A DNA stretch of 64,000 nt, taken from the NCBI RefSeq assembly GCF_000282095.2, contig NZ_AKKC02000012.1, forward strand, positions 1 through 64,000. Direction: 5' to 3'. The notes below the pieces were generated by a model. It saw only the letters and a list, made by a program, of their open reading frames with translations, did not search any database and was not told the origin of the DNA. Shown here one piece after another: positions 7,986 to 16,184 of this stretch. The translations under genes and the position numbers were made by a program. Positions within the stretch are counted from its first letter, which is position 1; every line of letters begins with the position of its first letter. Origin of the DNA: Rhizobium sp. CF080. GTDB lineage: Bacteria > Pseudomonadota > Alphaproteobacteria > Rhizobiales > Rhizobiaceae.

Positions 7986-8956
7986 CAGGCACGTCCCTTT
8001 CGCAGGCGCGGATCGAGCAGCGCATAGGTGAGATCGACGATCAGGTTGATGACGATGAACAGGAAGGCGACGAGCATCAGGTAGGCGACCATGACCGGCC
8101 GGTCGAGCGAGGTGATGCTGTCGATGATCAGCTTGCCGAGACCGGGCCAAGAAAAGATGGTTTCGGTGACGACCGCAAAGGCGAGCGTCGAGCCCAGTTC
8201 CAGGCCGAAGACGGTGACGAGCGGAATGGAGATCAACCGCAGCACATGCCGGCTCAGCACCGTGAATTCCGACAGGCCGGCGGCGCGGGCGAATTTCACC
8301 GTGTCGCTCAGCATCAGTTCGCGGGTGCCGGCGCGGGCGAGCCGGATCATCAGCGAGAATTTGAAGAGTGCGAGGTTCAGCGCCGGCAGCACGAGATGTG
8401 CGAACCCGTCGCCGGTGAGGAAACTGAAATCGACGCCGAACACGTTCACCGTCTCGCCGCGCCCGCCGGCCGGCATGCAGCCGCACTGCACGGCAAATAC
8501 CATGATCAGCATCAGGCCGAACCAGAAGGTCGGCACCGAAAACCCGAGGATCGAAATCGCCATGATCGCGCGGGAAACCAGGCTGTGCGGCCGGTAGCCG
8601 GCATACATGCCGATCGGGATGCCGACGAGGCTGGCAAATAGAACGGCCGCCAGCGTCAGCTCCAGCGTCGCCGGTAGGCGGGTGAGGATCAGCTGGCTGA
8701 CCGGGATGCTATAGACGAGGGAGCGGCCGAAATCGCCTTCGATGATCCGGCCGAGGAAGGCAAAATATTGCCGCCAGAGCGGCTGGTCGAGCCCGTATTG
8801 GGCAATCACCGCGGCACGGATATCCTGCGTCGCATCCGGAGAGATCAGCACGTCGATGGGATTGCCGACGGCATAGACGCCGCAGAAGACAAGCGCCGAC
8901 ATCGCCATGACCACGATCGCCGCCTGCCACAGGCGTTGCAAGATGAAGCCTAACAT
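7985..8956 (-). CDS. Oligopeptide-type ABC permease, DppB/GsiC-like
   Basis: A 323-residue inner-membrane protein with the typical DppB N-terminus (MLGFILQRLW), the OppB-type domain (YGLDQPLWRQYFAFL) and a six-helix transport core ending in LLDPRLRKG. It forms the translocation pore with the 7110-7985 permease. It lies 75 bases after the creatininase-family gene in the same direction, so the five leftward genes probably form one transcript from the 9734-9938 promoter region. Confidence 0.92.
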   Translation of the reverse strand: MLGFILQRLWQAAIVVMAMSALVFCGVYAVGNPIDVLISPDATQDIRAAVIAQYGLDQPLWRQYFAFLGRIIEGDFGRSLVYSIPVSQLILTRLPATLELTLAAVLFASLVGIPIGMYAGYRPHSLVSRAIMAISILGFSVPTFWFGLMLIMVFAVQCGCMPAGGRGETVNVFGVDFSFLTGDGFAHLVLPALNLALFKFSLMIRLARAGTRELMLSDTVKFARAAGLSEFTVLSRHVLRLISIPLVTVFGLELGSTLAFAVVTETIFSWPGLGKLIIDSITSLDRPVMVAYLMLVAFLFIVINLIVDLTYALLDPRLRKGRA

Positions 8957-9031
8957 ATGTTCCCCGTCTTATCCCTAGACCCGTCTTCCGCGGGTTTCGT
9001 GGTGCCAGATGCCCCGAAGGACGCCCGGCCG

Positions 9032-9733
9032 TCAGTGCCAGTCGTTTTCGAGAAGATCGCGGGTTTCCGCGACAGCCACGTCCCAGATCGCCAGCATGTC
9101 CTCGTCCGGGCGCTGGTAGAGGCCCTGATAGTTGCCGTCGCCCAGCAGTGCGCGCTTGCGGGCCGCATCGACGCGGGCGAGGCCGGCGAAATCCACCTTC
9201 GGCTTCTGGGTTGTCGGCTGGCGCTGGTCGCTGGTGCGCGTCCAGGGGAAGTTTTCCATCCAGGAGGCGTGCGAGGCGGCTGGATCGGTGTCCTGTACCT
9301 TTGCCCAGGTTTTGGGCGCCCGCCACCAGTCGTGGAATTTCACCGAGGCGTCCGGATGGGCATTCAGCCATTCCGAGATGACCGCGGTTGCCGGCGTGTT
9401 GCCGCCATGGCCGTTGACGATCAGGATGCGGCGGAAGCCGGAACGGTGGATGCTGTCCATCAGGTCGCGGATGACCCCGATATAGGTCGCGAGCGTCAGC
9501 GTCAGCGTGCCGGGAAAGGTCGCAAACGACGAAGCAAGGCCGTAGGGCACGACGGGGAAAACCGGAATGCCAAGCGGCTCCGCCGCATCCAGCGAGACCT
9601 TCTCGGCAAGGATCATGTCGGTCGCGAGGCTGAGATAGGCGTGCTGCTCGACGCTGCCGATCGGAAGCACGCAGCGGTCGTCTTCCGCCACCCGTTCCTC
9701 AACCTGCATCCAGTTCATATCCGCGATCTTCAT
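9032..9733 (-). CDS. Creatininase-family amidohydrolase
   Basis: A 233-residue protein with creatininase fold motifs: SVEQHAYLSLATD (residues 27-39; predicted metal ligands Glu29, His31, Asp39) and VNGHGGN (106-112). The family hydrolyses cyclic or linear amides (creatinine, formamidopyrimidine compounds, mycofactocin precursor). True creatininase activity is not implied. The start at 9733 has GGAG six bases upstream; the 20-codon extension to 9793 lacks a site. It is the first gene of the leftward importer operon and faces the MarR gene across a shared regulatory region with two palindromes. Confidence 0.86.
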   Translation of the reverse strand: MKIADMNWMQVEERVAEDDRCVLPIGSVEQHAYLSLATDMILAEKVSLDAAEPLGIPVFPVVPYGLASSFATFPGTLTLTLATYIGVIRDLMDSIHRSGFRRILIVNGHGGNTPATAVISEWLNAHPDASVKFHDWWRAPKTWAKVQDTDPAASHASWMENFPWTRTSDQRQPTTQKPKVDFAGLARVDAARKRALLGDGNYQGLYQRPDEDMLAIWDVAVAETRDLLENDWH

Positions 9734-9835
9734 GAAATCTCCATGGGATGCGCGTCTCGCGCAAAAAGTAATCAGAATCTCGCACAAAAGCACAAAAAAT
9801 GTGCCTTGACAGGCGCTGCGCCAATCAAGTGCAAG

Positions 9836-9849
9836 GTTCCATACGGAAC
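9836..9849. promoter_or_regulatory. Palindromic operator copy 1, GTTCCATACGGAAC
   Basis: GTTCC/GGAAC arms around ATAC, in the divergent region between the creatininase gene and the MarR gene. An identical 14-base copy lies 52 bases away, close to five helical turns, so two dimers could bind on the same face of the helix. Binding by the divergent MarR protein is inferred from position. Confidence 0.6.
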
Positions 9850-9887
9850 TAAAAAAAGAGATTGACAGCCAAATAAGCTACCGTCAA

Positions 9888-9901
9888 GTTCCATACGGAA
9901 C
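9888..9901. promoter_or_regulatory. Palindromic operator copy 2, GTTCCATACGGAAC
   Basis: Exact duplicate of the 9836-9849 palindrome, located 37 bases before the MarR start codon, where occupancy would block transcription into the MarR-binding protein-asparaginase genes. A TTGACA hexamer lies between the copies (9862-9867), but I could not place a convincing -10 element for it. Confidence 0.6.
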
Positions 9902-9938
9902 AAAATCCGGTGCGGGATTTCTGCGGGAGCTGACGGCG

Positions 9939-10499
9939 TTGCAATTGGAAATCTCATCCTTCGATGCGCTCCTCAGGCAGGGCGGCAAGGCTGCCGCCGG
10001 CAGTCACGGCGTCGATGATCTGGTCTCCGTCAAGCTGTGGCAGAACCCCTGCTGGCTTTCCTTCCGCATCAACTTCCTGGCGTTGCAGTTCAACGAGCCG
10101 ATCTATCGCTGGATCGAAAAGGAGCACGGGCTCGCCCGGCCGGAATTCGTGGTTCTCTATTCGCTCGGCCTGTCCGACGGGCTGACGGCGAGCACGATCA
10201 GCAGTTCTTCAGGCTTTCCCAAGAACACGATGAGCCGGGCGATCCAGAAGCTGATCGACAAGAACATCATCCGCCGCGAGATCGACGCGGCGGATCTTCG
10301 AAGCTTCGTCCTTTATATCACGGACGAAGGAAAGCGCATCGTCGACCAGACCATGCAGCCGATGGTGGAGCGCGAAAAGGTCATGCTGTCGGGACTGACC
10401 GCTGCCGAAAAGCTGATGCTCTCCGAATTGCTGGCGAAAGTCGTCGTGGACTCACCCAACTGGCCCCCAATGATAAATATAGAGGAGAACGAAGAATGA
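9939..10499 (+). CDS. MarR-family transcriptional regulator
   Basis: A 186-residue protein with a winged helix-turn-helix in the middle: GLTASTISSSSGFPKNTMSRAI (about residues 80-101) followed by a wing ending RSFVLYITDEGKRIV, the usual MarR layout. The start is TTG at 9939 with GGGAG upstream; other starts would truncate the N-terminal dimerisation helix. Its stop overlaps the next gene's start (ATGA at 10496-10499), so regulator and solute-binding protein are translationally coupled, an unusual pairing that suggests autoregulation with the transport operon. The twin palindrome upstream is its probable target. Confidence 0.83.
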   Translation: MQLEISSFDALLRQGGKAAAGSHGVDDLVSVKLWQNPCWLSFRINFLALQFNEPIYRWIEKEHGLARPEFVVLYSLGLSDGLTASTISSSSGFPKNTMSRAIQKLIDKNIIRREIDAADLRSFVLYITDEGKRIVDQTMQPMVEREKVMLSGLTAAEKLMLSELLAKVVVDSPNWPPMINIEENEE

Positions 10500-12088
10500 C
10501 TATTCTCAAGACATTCCGCACAGCGGCTCTCGCCGCCGTACTGCTCGGCAGCGTTTCGGGCGCTGCACTTGCCGCCGACCTGACGATCGGCGTGCGCGCC
10601 GGCCCGTTATCGGTCGATCCGCATTTCACAGCCGCCGGCACCCATGCCGAAGCGGTCAAGCATATCTACGACTCGCTGGTGAAATCCGGCAACAACCTCG
10701 AACTCGAGCCGGGCCTTGCGACGAGCTGGAAGGCCATCGACAACACGACCTGGGAGTTCAAGCTCCGCCCGGGCGTCAAATTCCATGACGGCTCCGACTT
10801 CACCGCCGAGGACGTGAAGTTCTCGATCGAGCGCATCCCGGCAGTGACCGGCCCGAACCCGACCACGATCTATGTCCGTCGCGTGCGGGGCATCGAGATC
10901 GTCGACCCGCTGACGATCCGGATCAAGACCGATGGCGCGGCGCCGAACCTGCCGAACGATTTCATTCGTCTCTTCGTCGTGTCGCACACGGCGGCCAAGG
11001 ATTTTTCCGCGAATGCCGACAAGGCGTCGGAAGGTTTCAATTCCGGCAAGGCGGCAATCGGCACCGGCCCCTACAAGTTCGTCTCCTGGACGCCGAAGGA
11101 ACAGCTCGTGCTGCAGAAGTTCGACGGCTACTGGGGCGAGAAGGAACCCTGGGACAAGGTCACCCGCAAGGAAATCCCGAACGATGCGGCCCGCGTCGCA
11201 CAGTTGAAAGCCGGCCAGGTCGACCTGATCTCCCGCATTCCGGCCTCCGACGTGCCCACGCTCGAAAAGGATACCAAGCTCACCGTTGTGCGCCAGGACA
11301 GCGTTTACCTCTTCAACATCGCCTTCGATTTCCGCGATAAGCCGCCGCAGGTCAGCGCCAAGGATGGTTCGCCGCTGCCGAAGAACCCCTTCCAGGATCC
11401 CAAGGTGCGGGAAGCCTTCGATCTGGCGATCGACCGCGAAACGCTGACCGAGATTTCCATGGAGGGCATGGGCGCGGTCCAGTCGCAACTCGTGACGCCG
11501 AACATCTTCGGCTGGAACCCGGCCGTCAAGCCGACCAAGGCCGATCCGGCCAAGGCCAAGAAGCTGCTTGCCGAAGCGGGTTATCCGAACGGCTTCAAGG
11601 TGACCTTCTCCTTCACCAACGACCGCCTGCCGGGCGACAAGGATGTGGGCACGACGATCGCCCAGATGCTGACCGCGGTCGGCATCCAGGTGGAAGCGAA
11701 CTCCCAGCCGGGCGCCGTCTTCTTCCCGGCCAACACGCGCGGCGACTACTCGATGACCATGTCGGGCTGGGGCACGCTGACGGGTGAATCGAACTACACG
11801 CTGTCTTCGCTTGCCCACAGCAACGACCCGGCGACCAAGCTCGGCGCCTTCAACCTTCGCGGCTATGTCAACAAGACCATGGACAAGCTGATCGAGGACG
11901 CTGCCGTCGAGATGGATACCAAGAAGCGCGAAAAGTTCCTGATGGACGCCAATGCCCTGGTCGCGACCGACCGGCCGCTGCTGGCGATCGCCTCGACGGT
12001 CTCGGCCTGGGGCATGAAGAAGGGCATTACCATCGTTCCCCGTTCCGACGAGGACACGCTGGCGATGAACATCCGACCTGCAAAGTAA
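10496..12088 (+). CDS. Oligopeptide-type ABC solute-binding protein (family 5)
   Basis: A 530-residue periplasmic protein with a Sec signal peptide (about residues 1-26, ending ALAA) and the SBP_bac_5 body: WEFKLRPGVKFHDGSDFTAEDV is the classic family block, and GTGPYKFVSW follows. It delivers substrate to the permeases encoded leftward at 7110-8956, the only partner components nearby; binding protein and membrane parts are split across the divergent promoter. The ligand may be a peptide or amide, given the creatininase- and asparaginase-family neighbours. Followed by a strong terminator. Confidence 0.92.
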   Translation: MTILKTFRTAALAAVLLGSVSGAALAADLTIGVRAGPLSVDPHFTAAGTHAEAVKHIYDSLVKSGNNLELEPGLATSWKAIDNTTWEFKLRPGVKFHDGSDFTAEDVKFSIERIPAVTGPNPTTIYVRRVRGIEIVDPLTIRIKTDGAAPNLPNDFIRLFVVSHTAAKDFSANADKASEGFNSGKAAIGTGPYKFVSWTPKEQLVLQKFDGYWGEKEPWDKVTRKEIPNDAARVAQLKAGQVDLISRIPASDVPTLEKDTKLTVVRQDSVYLFNIAFDFRDKPPQVSAKDGSPLPKNPFQDPKVREAFDLAIDRETLTEISMEGMGAVQSQLVTPNIFGWNPAVKPTKADPAKAKKLLAEAGYPNGFKVTFSFTNDRLPGDKDVGTTIAQMLTAVGIQVEANSQPGAVFFPANTRGDYSMTMSGWGTLTGESNYTLSSLAHSNDPATKLGAFNLRGYVNKTMDKLIEDAAVEMDTKKREKFLMDANALVATDRPLLAIASTVSAWGMKKGITIVPRSDEDTLAMNIRPAK

Positions 12089-12111
12089 GGCTTGCTGACG
12101 GGTGAGCTATC

Positions 12112-12138
12112 GGCCGGGCACCTTGCCCGGCCTTTTTT
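12112..12138 (+). terminator. Rho-independent terminator after the solute-binding protein
   Basis: GGCCGGGCA and TGCCCGGCC form a perfect 9-bp stem around CCT, followed by six T residues. It would end most MarR/binding-protein transcripts; the asparaginase gene 38 bases further on would rely on read-through or its own promoter. Confidence 0.88.
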
Positions 12139-12175
12139 CTGAAATGATCTCAAAATCAGACAGGGAGAACAACCG

Positions 12176-13126
12176 ATGGGAAAGATTGCGCTGGCGATCC
12201 ATGGCGGCTGTGGCGTCATGGCAAAGCTCGACCTGACCGACGAAGAGTGGGCGGCCGCTCGTGTCGATCTCGGCCGCGCGCTGAAAGCCGGCTGGGACGT
12301 GCTGACGGCAGGCGGTGCGGCGCTCGACGCGGTGCAGGCCGCCGTGGTTGTCATGGAGGACTCTGCGCATTTCAACGCCGGTTACGGCGCGGCGCTCAAT
12401 ACCAACGGCAAGCATGAACTCGACGCGTCGATCATGGACGGCCGGACGCTCGAAGGCGGCGCCGTGACGCTGGTGCGGCGTATCCGCAATCCGATCAAGG
12501 CGGCCCGCAAGATCATGGAAAAAGGCGATGCGATCCTGCTCGGCGGCGACGCGGCCGACGATTTTGCCCGCGAGGCCGGGCTCGATATGGTCGAGCCGGA
12601 CTATTTCACCACCGAGCGGCGTATCAAGGCGCTGGCCGCGATGAAGGCGCATGCGGCGGCCGGCACGGCTGCGAAAGCGAGCGAGGCGGAAAAACACGGC
12701 ACGGTTGGTGCAGTGGCGCTCGACGGTGCCGGGCATCTGGCGGCTGCGACCTCGACAGGCGGCTATAACAATAAGCCGGAAGGCCGCATCGGTGACACCC
12801 CGATTATCGGCGCTGGAACCTACGCCCGCGATGGCGCCTGCGCCGTTTCGGGCACCGGCAAGGGCGAATATTTCATGCGTTATGCGGTCGGCCATGAAGT
12901 GGCAGCCCGCGTTTCCTATCTCGGCGAGAGCCTCGAAAAGGCAGCCGCCAAGGTCATCCAGGAGGACCTGAAGCAGCACAATATCGGGGCGGGCCTCGTG
13001 GCGGTCGGCGCCGACGGTTCGATTACCGCGCCTTACAACACGGACGGCATGTTCCGTGGCTGGGTGACGCCGGAGGGCGAGTTCTACGTCGCCACCCATG
13101 GCGAGGTTTTCCCGATCAAGCCCTGA
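12176..13126 (+). CDS. Isoaspartyl peptidase/L-asparaginase (Ntn hydrolase)
   Basis: A 316-residue precursor of the plant-type asparaginase (Asparaginase_2) family. Predicted autocleavage lies before Thr176 in HGTVGAVALD, which becomes the nucleophile of the beta subunit; TSTGGYNNKPEGRIGDTPIIG follows in family order, including GRIGDTP, the usual substrate-pocket block. These enzymes release Asp from beta-aspartyl dipeptides and hydrolyse Asn. AGGGAGAA precedes the start. Position after the peptide-type binding protein suggests processing of imported beta-aspartyl compounds, which is inference. Confidence 0.9.
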   Translation: MGKIALAIHGGCGVMAKLDLTDEEWAAARVDLGRALKAGWDVLTAGGAALDAVQAAVVVMEDSAHFNAGYGAALNTNGKHELDASIMDGRTLEGGAVTLVRRIRNPIKAARKIMEKGDAILLGGDAADDFAREAGLDMVEPDYFTTERRIKALAAMKAHAAAGTAAKASEAEKHGTVGAVALDGAGHLAAATSTGGYNNKPEGRIGDTPIIGAGTYARDGACAVSGTGKGEYFMRYAVGHEVAARVSYLGESLEKAAAKVIQEDLKQHNIGAGLVAVGADGSITAPYNTDGMFRGWVTPEGEFYVATHGEVFPIKP

Positions 13127-13146
13127 GCCGGCAGAGCTTCGACACG

Positions 13147-13176
13147 AAAAGCCCGGCGGGATGACCGCCGGGCTTT
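13147..13176. terminator. Bidirectional terminator between asparaginase and hpd
   Basis: GCCCGGCGG (13151-13159) and CCGCCGGGC (13165-13173) make a 9-bp stem with a GATGA loop, flanked by AAAA and TTT, so it can serve both converging genes. Confidence 0.82.
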
Positions 13177-13199
13177 CGCACCCTGTGGAGCTGCTTTTG

Positions 13200-14315
13200 T
13201 TATTCGGCGGCTTGCTGCGGCTTCAATACGCCGCGGCGGATCTGGTCTTCCTCGATGGATTCGAACAGGGCGCGGAAATTGCCCTCGCCAAAGCCTTCGT
13301 CGCCCTTGCGCTGGATGAATTCGAAGAAGATCGGGCCGATCACCGTCTTCGAGAAGATCTGCAGCAGGATCTTGGTCATGCCGCCATCGATCACACCTTC
13401 GCCGTCGATCAGGATGCCGTGTTTCTTCATCCGCTCGATCGGCTCGTCATGGCCGTGCACGCGGGTGCCGGACATTTCGTAGTAGGTATCGGGCGGGCCG
13501 GGCATGAATTTCAGCCCATTGTCGGCGAGCTTGTCGGTCGCTTCGTAAATGCCGTCTGTGCCGACCGCGATGTGCTGGATGCCTTCGCCCTTGTACTTCT
13601 TCAGGAATTCCTCGATCTGGCTGGTCTCGTCCTTGGACTCGTTCAGCGGGATGCGGATCTTGCCGCAGGGGGAGGTGATCGCGCGGCTCACCAGGCCGGT
13701 GATGCGGCCGTCGATGTTGAAGAAGTGAATCTGCTTGAAATTGAAGAGTTCGCGGTAGAAGTCCCACCACTTGTCCATGTTACCGCGATAGACGTTGTGG
13801 GTCAGGTGGTCGAGATAATAGAAACCGACGCCTTCGGGTCTGGGGTTGCGCTCGCCCAGCCATTCGAATTCGGCCTCATAGGCAGAACCCTTCTCGCCAT
13901 AGGTCTCGACGAAATAGAGAAGCGAACCGCCGATGCCGACGATGGCCGGCACGTCGAGCGTCTTGTCCTTGCCTTCATAGGGCGTCGCGCCCTTGGCGAC
14001 TGCGTGATCGAAAGCGTGTTTCGCATCGACGACGCGCCAGGCCATGGCTGGCGCGCAGGGGCCGTGTTCGTCGACGAAGCGCATCGCATGGCTGCCCGGC
14101 TCGGCATTGAGGATGTAGTTGATGTCGCCCTGGCGCCAGACGGTGACGTTCTTCGTCCTGTGCTTCGCCACCGGCTTGTAGCCCATGCGGGTGAACAGCT
14201 CTTCCAGCTTCTGCGGTTCCGGATGCGCGAATTCGACGAATTCGAAACCGTCTGTCCCTGCCGGATTGTCGGCGGTGATCTGCGAAACCGGTGCATCGTG
14301 CGGGAAAGGACCCAT
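13200..14315 (-). CDS. hpd: 4-hydroxyphenylpyruvate dioxygenase
   Basis: A 371-residue, full-length HPPD. It converts 4-hydroxyphenylpyruvate to homogentisate, the committed step of tyrosine degradation. Two VOC domains are visible; the C-terminal one carries the Fe(II) triad, most likely His170 (LDHLTHNV), His248 (IQHIAVGT) and Glu332 (FFEFIQRKGD). The C-terminal GFGEGNFRALFESIE is the conserved gating helix region. AGGAGG precedes the start at 14315. It diverges from an Lrp-type regulator with a short inverted repeat between them. The next enzyme in the pathway, HmgA, is only a remnant here. Confidence 0.96.
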   Translation of the reverse strand: MGPFPHDAPVSQITADNPAGTDGFEFVEFAHPEPQKLEELFTRMGYKPVAKHRTKNVTVWRQGDINYILNAEPGSHAMRFVDEHGPCAPAMAWRVVDAKHAFDHAVAKGATPYEGKDKTLDVPAIVGIGGSLLYFVETYGEKGSAYEAEFEWLGERNPRPEGVGFYYLDHLTHNVYRGNMDKWWDFYRELFNFKQIHFFNIDGRITGLVSRAITSPCGKIRIPLNESKDETSQIEEFLKKYKGEGIQHIAVGTDGIYEATDKLADNGLKFMPGPPDTYYEMSGTRVHGHDEPIERMKKHGILIDGEGVIDGGMTKILLQIFSKTVIGPIFFEFIQRKGDEGFGEGNFRALFESIEEDQIRRGVLKPQQAAE

Positions 14316-14372
14316 GGCAAATTCCTCCTGTCATTCGCCGATCATGATGATGCAGGAGAGGCGCATTGTGCT

Positions 14373-14424
14373 TGCAATCTTGGCGGTGTTCTGCTCGATT
14401 TGTGCATGAAGTGTGCGGATTGCA
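14373..14424. promoter_or_regulatory. Inverted repeat TGCAATC...GATTGCA in the hpd/lrp intergenic region
   Basis: TGCAATC (14373-14379) and GATTGCA (14418-14424) are reverse complements 45 bases apart, and TTGTGC occurs near each. Spaced half-sites in a divergent gap suit Lrp/AsnC-type multimeric binding, but this is a position-based guess. Confidence 0.3.
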
Positions 14425-14439
14425 GGAGTTGCATGCACG

Positions 14440-14919
14440 ATGGACGCGCTGGACGGATATGACCTGAAGATCTTGAGCCACCTGCAGACCGACGGGCGGC
14501 TGACCAACAACGAACTGTCGGAACTGATCGCGCTGTCGCCGTCGCAATGCTCACGCCGCCGGGCGCGGCTTGAAGGCGAGGGGTTCATCCAGACCTACCG
14601 GGCGCATCTGAGCCGCCAGAAACTCGGCCTCGACCTGCTGGTGGTGATTGCCGTGACGCTCGCAACCCATAACCGCGACAATGCCAAGCGGTTCCAGCGC
14701 CTGGTGGAGGACTTGCCTGAAGTGCTGGAATGTTTCTCACTGACCGGTGAGATGGACTATCACCTCAAGGTGGTGACGCGGGATCTGGCGGGCCTCTCCC
14801 ACTTCGTCAACGATGTACTCCTGCCGCACGAGAGCGTGCAGCATGTCAAAACATCGATCGTTCTCAGCGTGTTGAAGGATTTTGGTGGGATTCCGATTCA
14901 AAAGCCCGTCAGGAGCTGA
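14440..14919 (+). CDS. Lrp/AsnC-family regulator, probably of tyrosine/homogentisate genes
   Basis: A 159-residue protein: N-terminal helix-turn-helix (LDGYDLKILSHLQTDGRLTN, with SPSQCSRRRARLE as recognition helix) and a C-terminal RAM effector/oligomerisation domain (ECFSLTGEMDYHLKVVTRDL). The ATG at 14440 was chosen over the in-frame GTG nine codons earlier because it gives the standard Lrp N-terminus; AGGAG lies about 11 bases upstream. It is divergent to hpd. Its last eight or so residues may be read out of frame through the neighbouring hmgA remnant, because homology to hmgA appears to begin before its stop codon. Confidence 0.87.
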   Translation: MDALDGYDLKILSHLQTDGRLTNNELSELIALSPSQCSRRRARLEGEGFIQTYRAHLSRQKLGLDLLVVIAVTLATHNRDNAKRFQRLVEDLPEVLECFSLTGEMDYHLKVVTRDLAGLSHFVNDVLLPHESVQHVKTSIVLSVLKDFGGIPIQKPVRS

Positions 14920-15085
14920 GATCGTCCGGCTCCGGCACAACACCATGGCCTCATGTTCGAGACGCGCTTCCCGCAGCAGCTCACCAAATTCGCGGCCCGA
15001 CTGGAGACCTTGCAGGACAATTACGTGGATTGCTGGTCCGGGCTTGAGCGAAAGTTCGACGGTACACCGGGGAACAAGCGAGACG
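14893..15085 (+). pseudogene. hmgA: Remnant of homogentisate 1,2-dioxygenase (3' end only, frameshifted)
   Basis: From 14953 one frame reads MFETRFPQQLTKFAARLETL, then QDNYVDCWSGLERKF, which matches the C-terminus of homogentisate dioxygenases (family pattern TMAFMFE... then a C-terminal DxYxxCW). Just upstream the TMA of TMAFMFE is in a different frame: ACC ATG GCC TC ATG lacks one base of the Phe codon. Similarity seems to continue back into the end of lrp (about 14893). Only some 60 of about 440 codons remain, there is no start, and the original stop appears lost. This is a deletion remnant between lrp and fahA, exactly where hmgA normally stands. Confidence 0.8.
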
Positions 15086-15167
15086 GCGCTACATTCCGGT
15101 TGCCTTCTGGCGCGATCTCCACACATTCTGGGGGCAATGCCAACGATAAAACGGGAAACACTCATTC

Positions 15168-16184
15168 ATGAAGCTCGCGACACTGAAGGATTCCACCCGC
15201 GACGGCCGCCTGGTCGTTGTCTCGAAAGATCTGACCCAATGCTCGGAGGTCGGCCATATCGCCCGCACCCTCCAGGCGGCGCTGGATGATTGGGCATATG
15301 TCGGTCCGCGGCTCGAGCGGGTCGCGGAGGGTATCGAGACCGGTGCGCAGCCGACCATTCGTTTCCATGAACATGACGCCGCGTCGCCGCTGCCGCGCGC
15401 CTACCAATGGGCGGACGGGTCGGCCTACGTCAATCACGTCGAACTGGTGCGCCGGGCGCGCAATGCGGAGATGCCGGAAAGCTTCTGGACCGATCCGCTG
15501 ATGTACCAGGGCGGCTCCGACAGTTTTCTGGGGCCGCGCGATCCGATCCCGCTCGGCGACGAAGCGTGGGGCGCCGATATGGAAGGCGAGATCGCGGTCA
15601 TCCTCGGAGACGTGCCGATGGGGGCTTCGGTGGATGAGGCGCGCGACGCGATCCGCCTCGTGCTTCTCGTCAACGACGTGTCCCTGCGCGGGCTGATCCC
15701 TTCCGAACTCGCCAAGGGCTTCGGTTTCTTCCAGTCGAAACCGTCCTCCGCTTTCTCGCCGGTCGCGGTTTCTCCGGATGAGCTGGGGTCGGCCTGGGAT
15801 GGCGGCAAGCTTTCGCTGCCGCTCAAGGTCGATTTGAACGGCAAGCCCTTCGGCCGTGCCAATGCCGGCGTCGATATGACCTTCAATTTCCCGCAGTTGA
15901 TCGCCCATGCGGCGAAGACGCGGCCGCTGGTGGCGGGCACGATCATCGGTTCGGGCACCGTTTCCAACAAGCTCGACGGCGGCCCGGGCAAGCCGGTTGC
16001 CGATGGCGGCGCCGGTTATTCCTGCATCGCCGAAATCCGCACCATCGAGACGATCAATCTCGGGGTTCCAAAGACGCCGTTCCTGCATTTCGGGGATACG
16101 GTGCGGATCGAGATGAAGGACGACATGGGGCATTCGATATTCGGAGCGATCGAGCAGACCGTGACGAAATACGAGAAGGCATGA
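15168..16184 (+). CDS. fahA: Fumarylacetoacetase
   Basis: A 338-residue bacterial fumarylacetoacetate hydrolase, which cleaves fumarylacetoacetate to fumarate and acetoacetate, the last step of homogentisate catabolism. The FAH fold is complete: WGADMEGEIAVILGDVP carries metal-binding acidic residues and LVNDVSLRGL the next metal site, with AGTIIGSGTVSN towards the end. The ribosome site is weak (GGGAAA about ten bases away), consistent with the gene once having been translated in coupling with hmgA upstream. It overlaps maiA by four bases. Confidence 0.94.
   Translation: MKLATLKDSTRDGRLVVVSKDLTQCSEVGHIARTLQAALDDWAYVGPRLERVAEGIETGAQPTIRFHEHDAASPLPRAYQWADGSAYVNHVELVRRARNAEMPESFWTDPLMYQGGSDSFLGPRDPIPLGDEAWGADMEGEIAVILGDVPMGASVDEARDAIRLVLLVNDVSLRGLIPSELAKGFGFFQSKPSSAFSPVAVSPDELGSAWDGGKLSLPLKVDLNGKPFGRANAGVDMTFNFPQLIAHAAKTRPLVAGTIIGSGTVSNKLDGGPGKPVADGGAGYSCIAEIRTIETINLGVPKTPFLHFGDTVRIEMKDDMGHSIFGAIEQTVTKYEKA

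Noticed and set aside
9806..9890. Promoters built on TTGACA at 9806 or 9862 in the MarR/creatininase gap
   Set aside because: No acceptable -10 hexamer at 16-18 bp on either strand, so only the palindromes are annotated.
10037..10495. N-terminal extension of the binding-protein frame
   Set aside because: It runs through the MarR gene out of frame; ATG at 10496 begins a textbook signal peptide.
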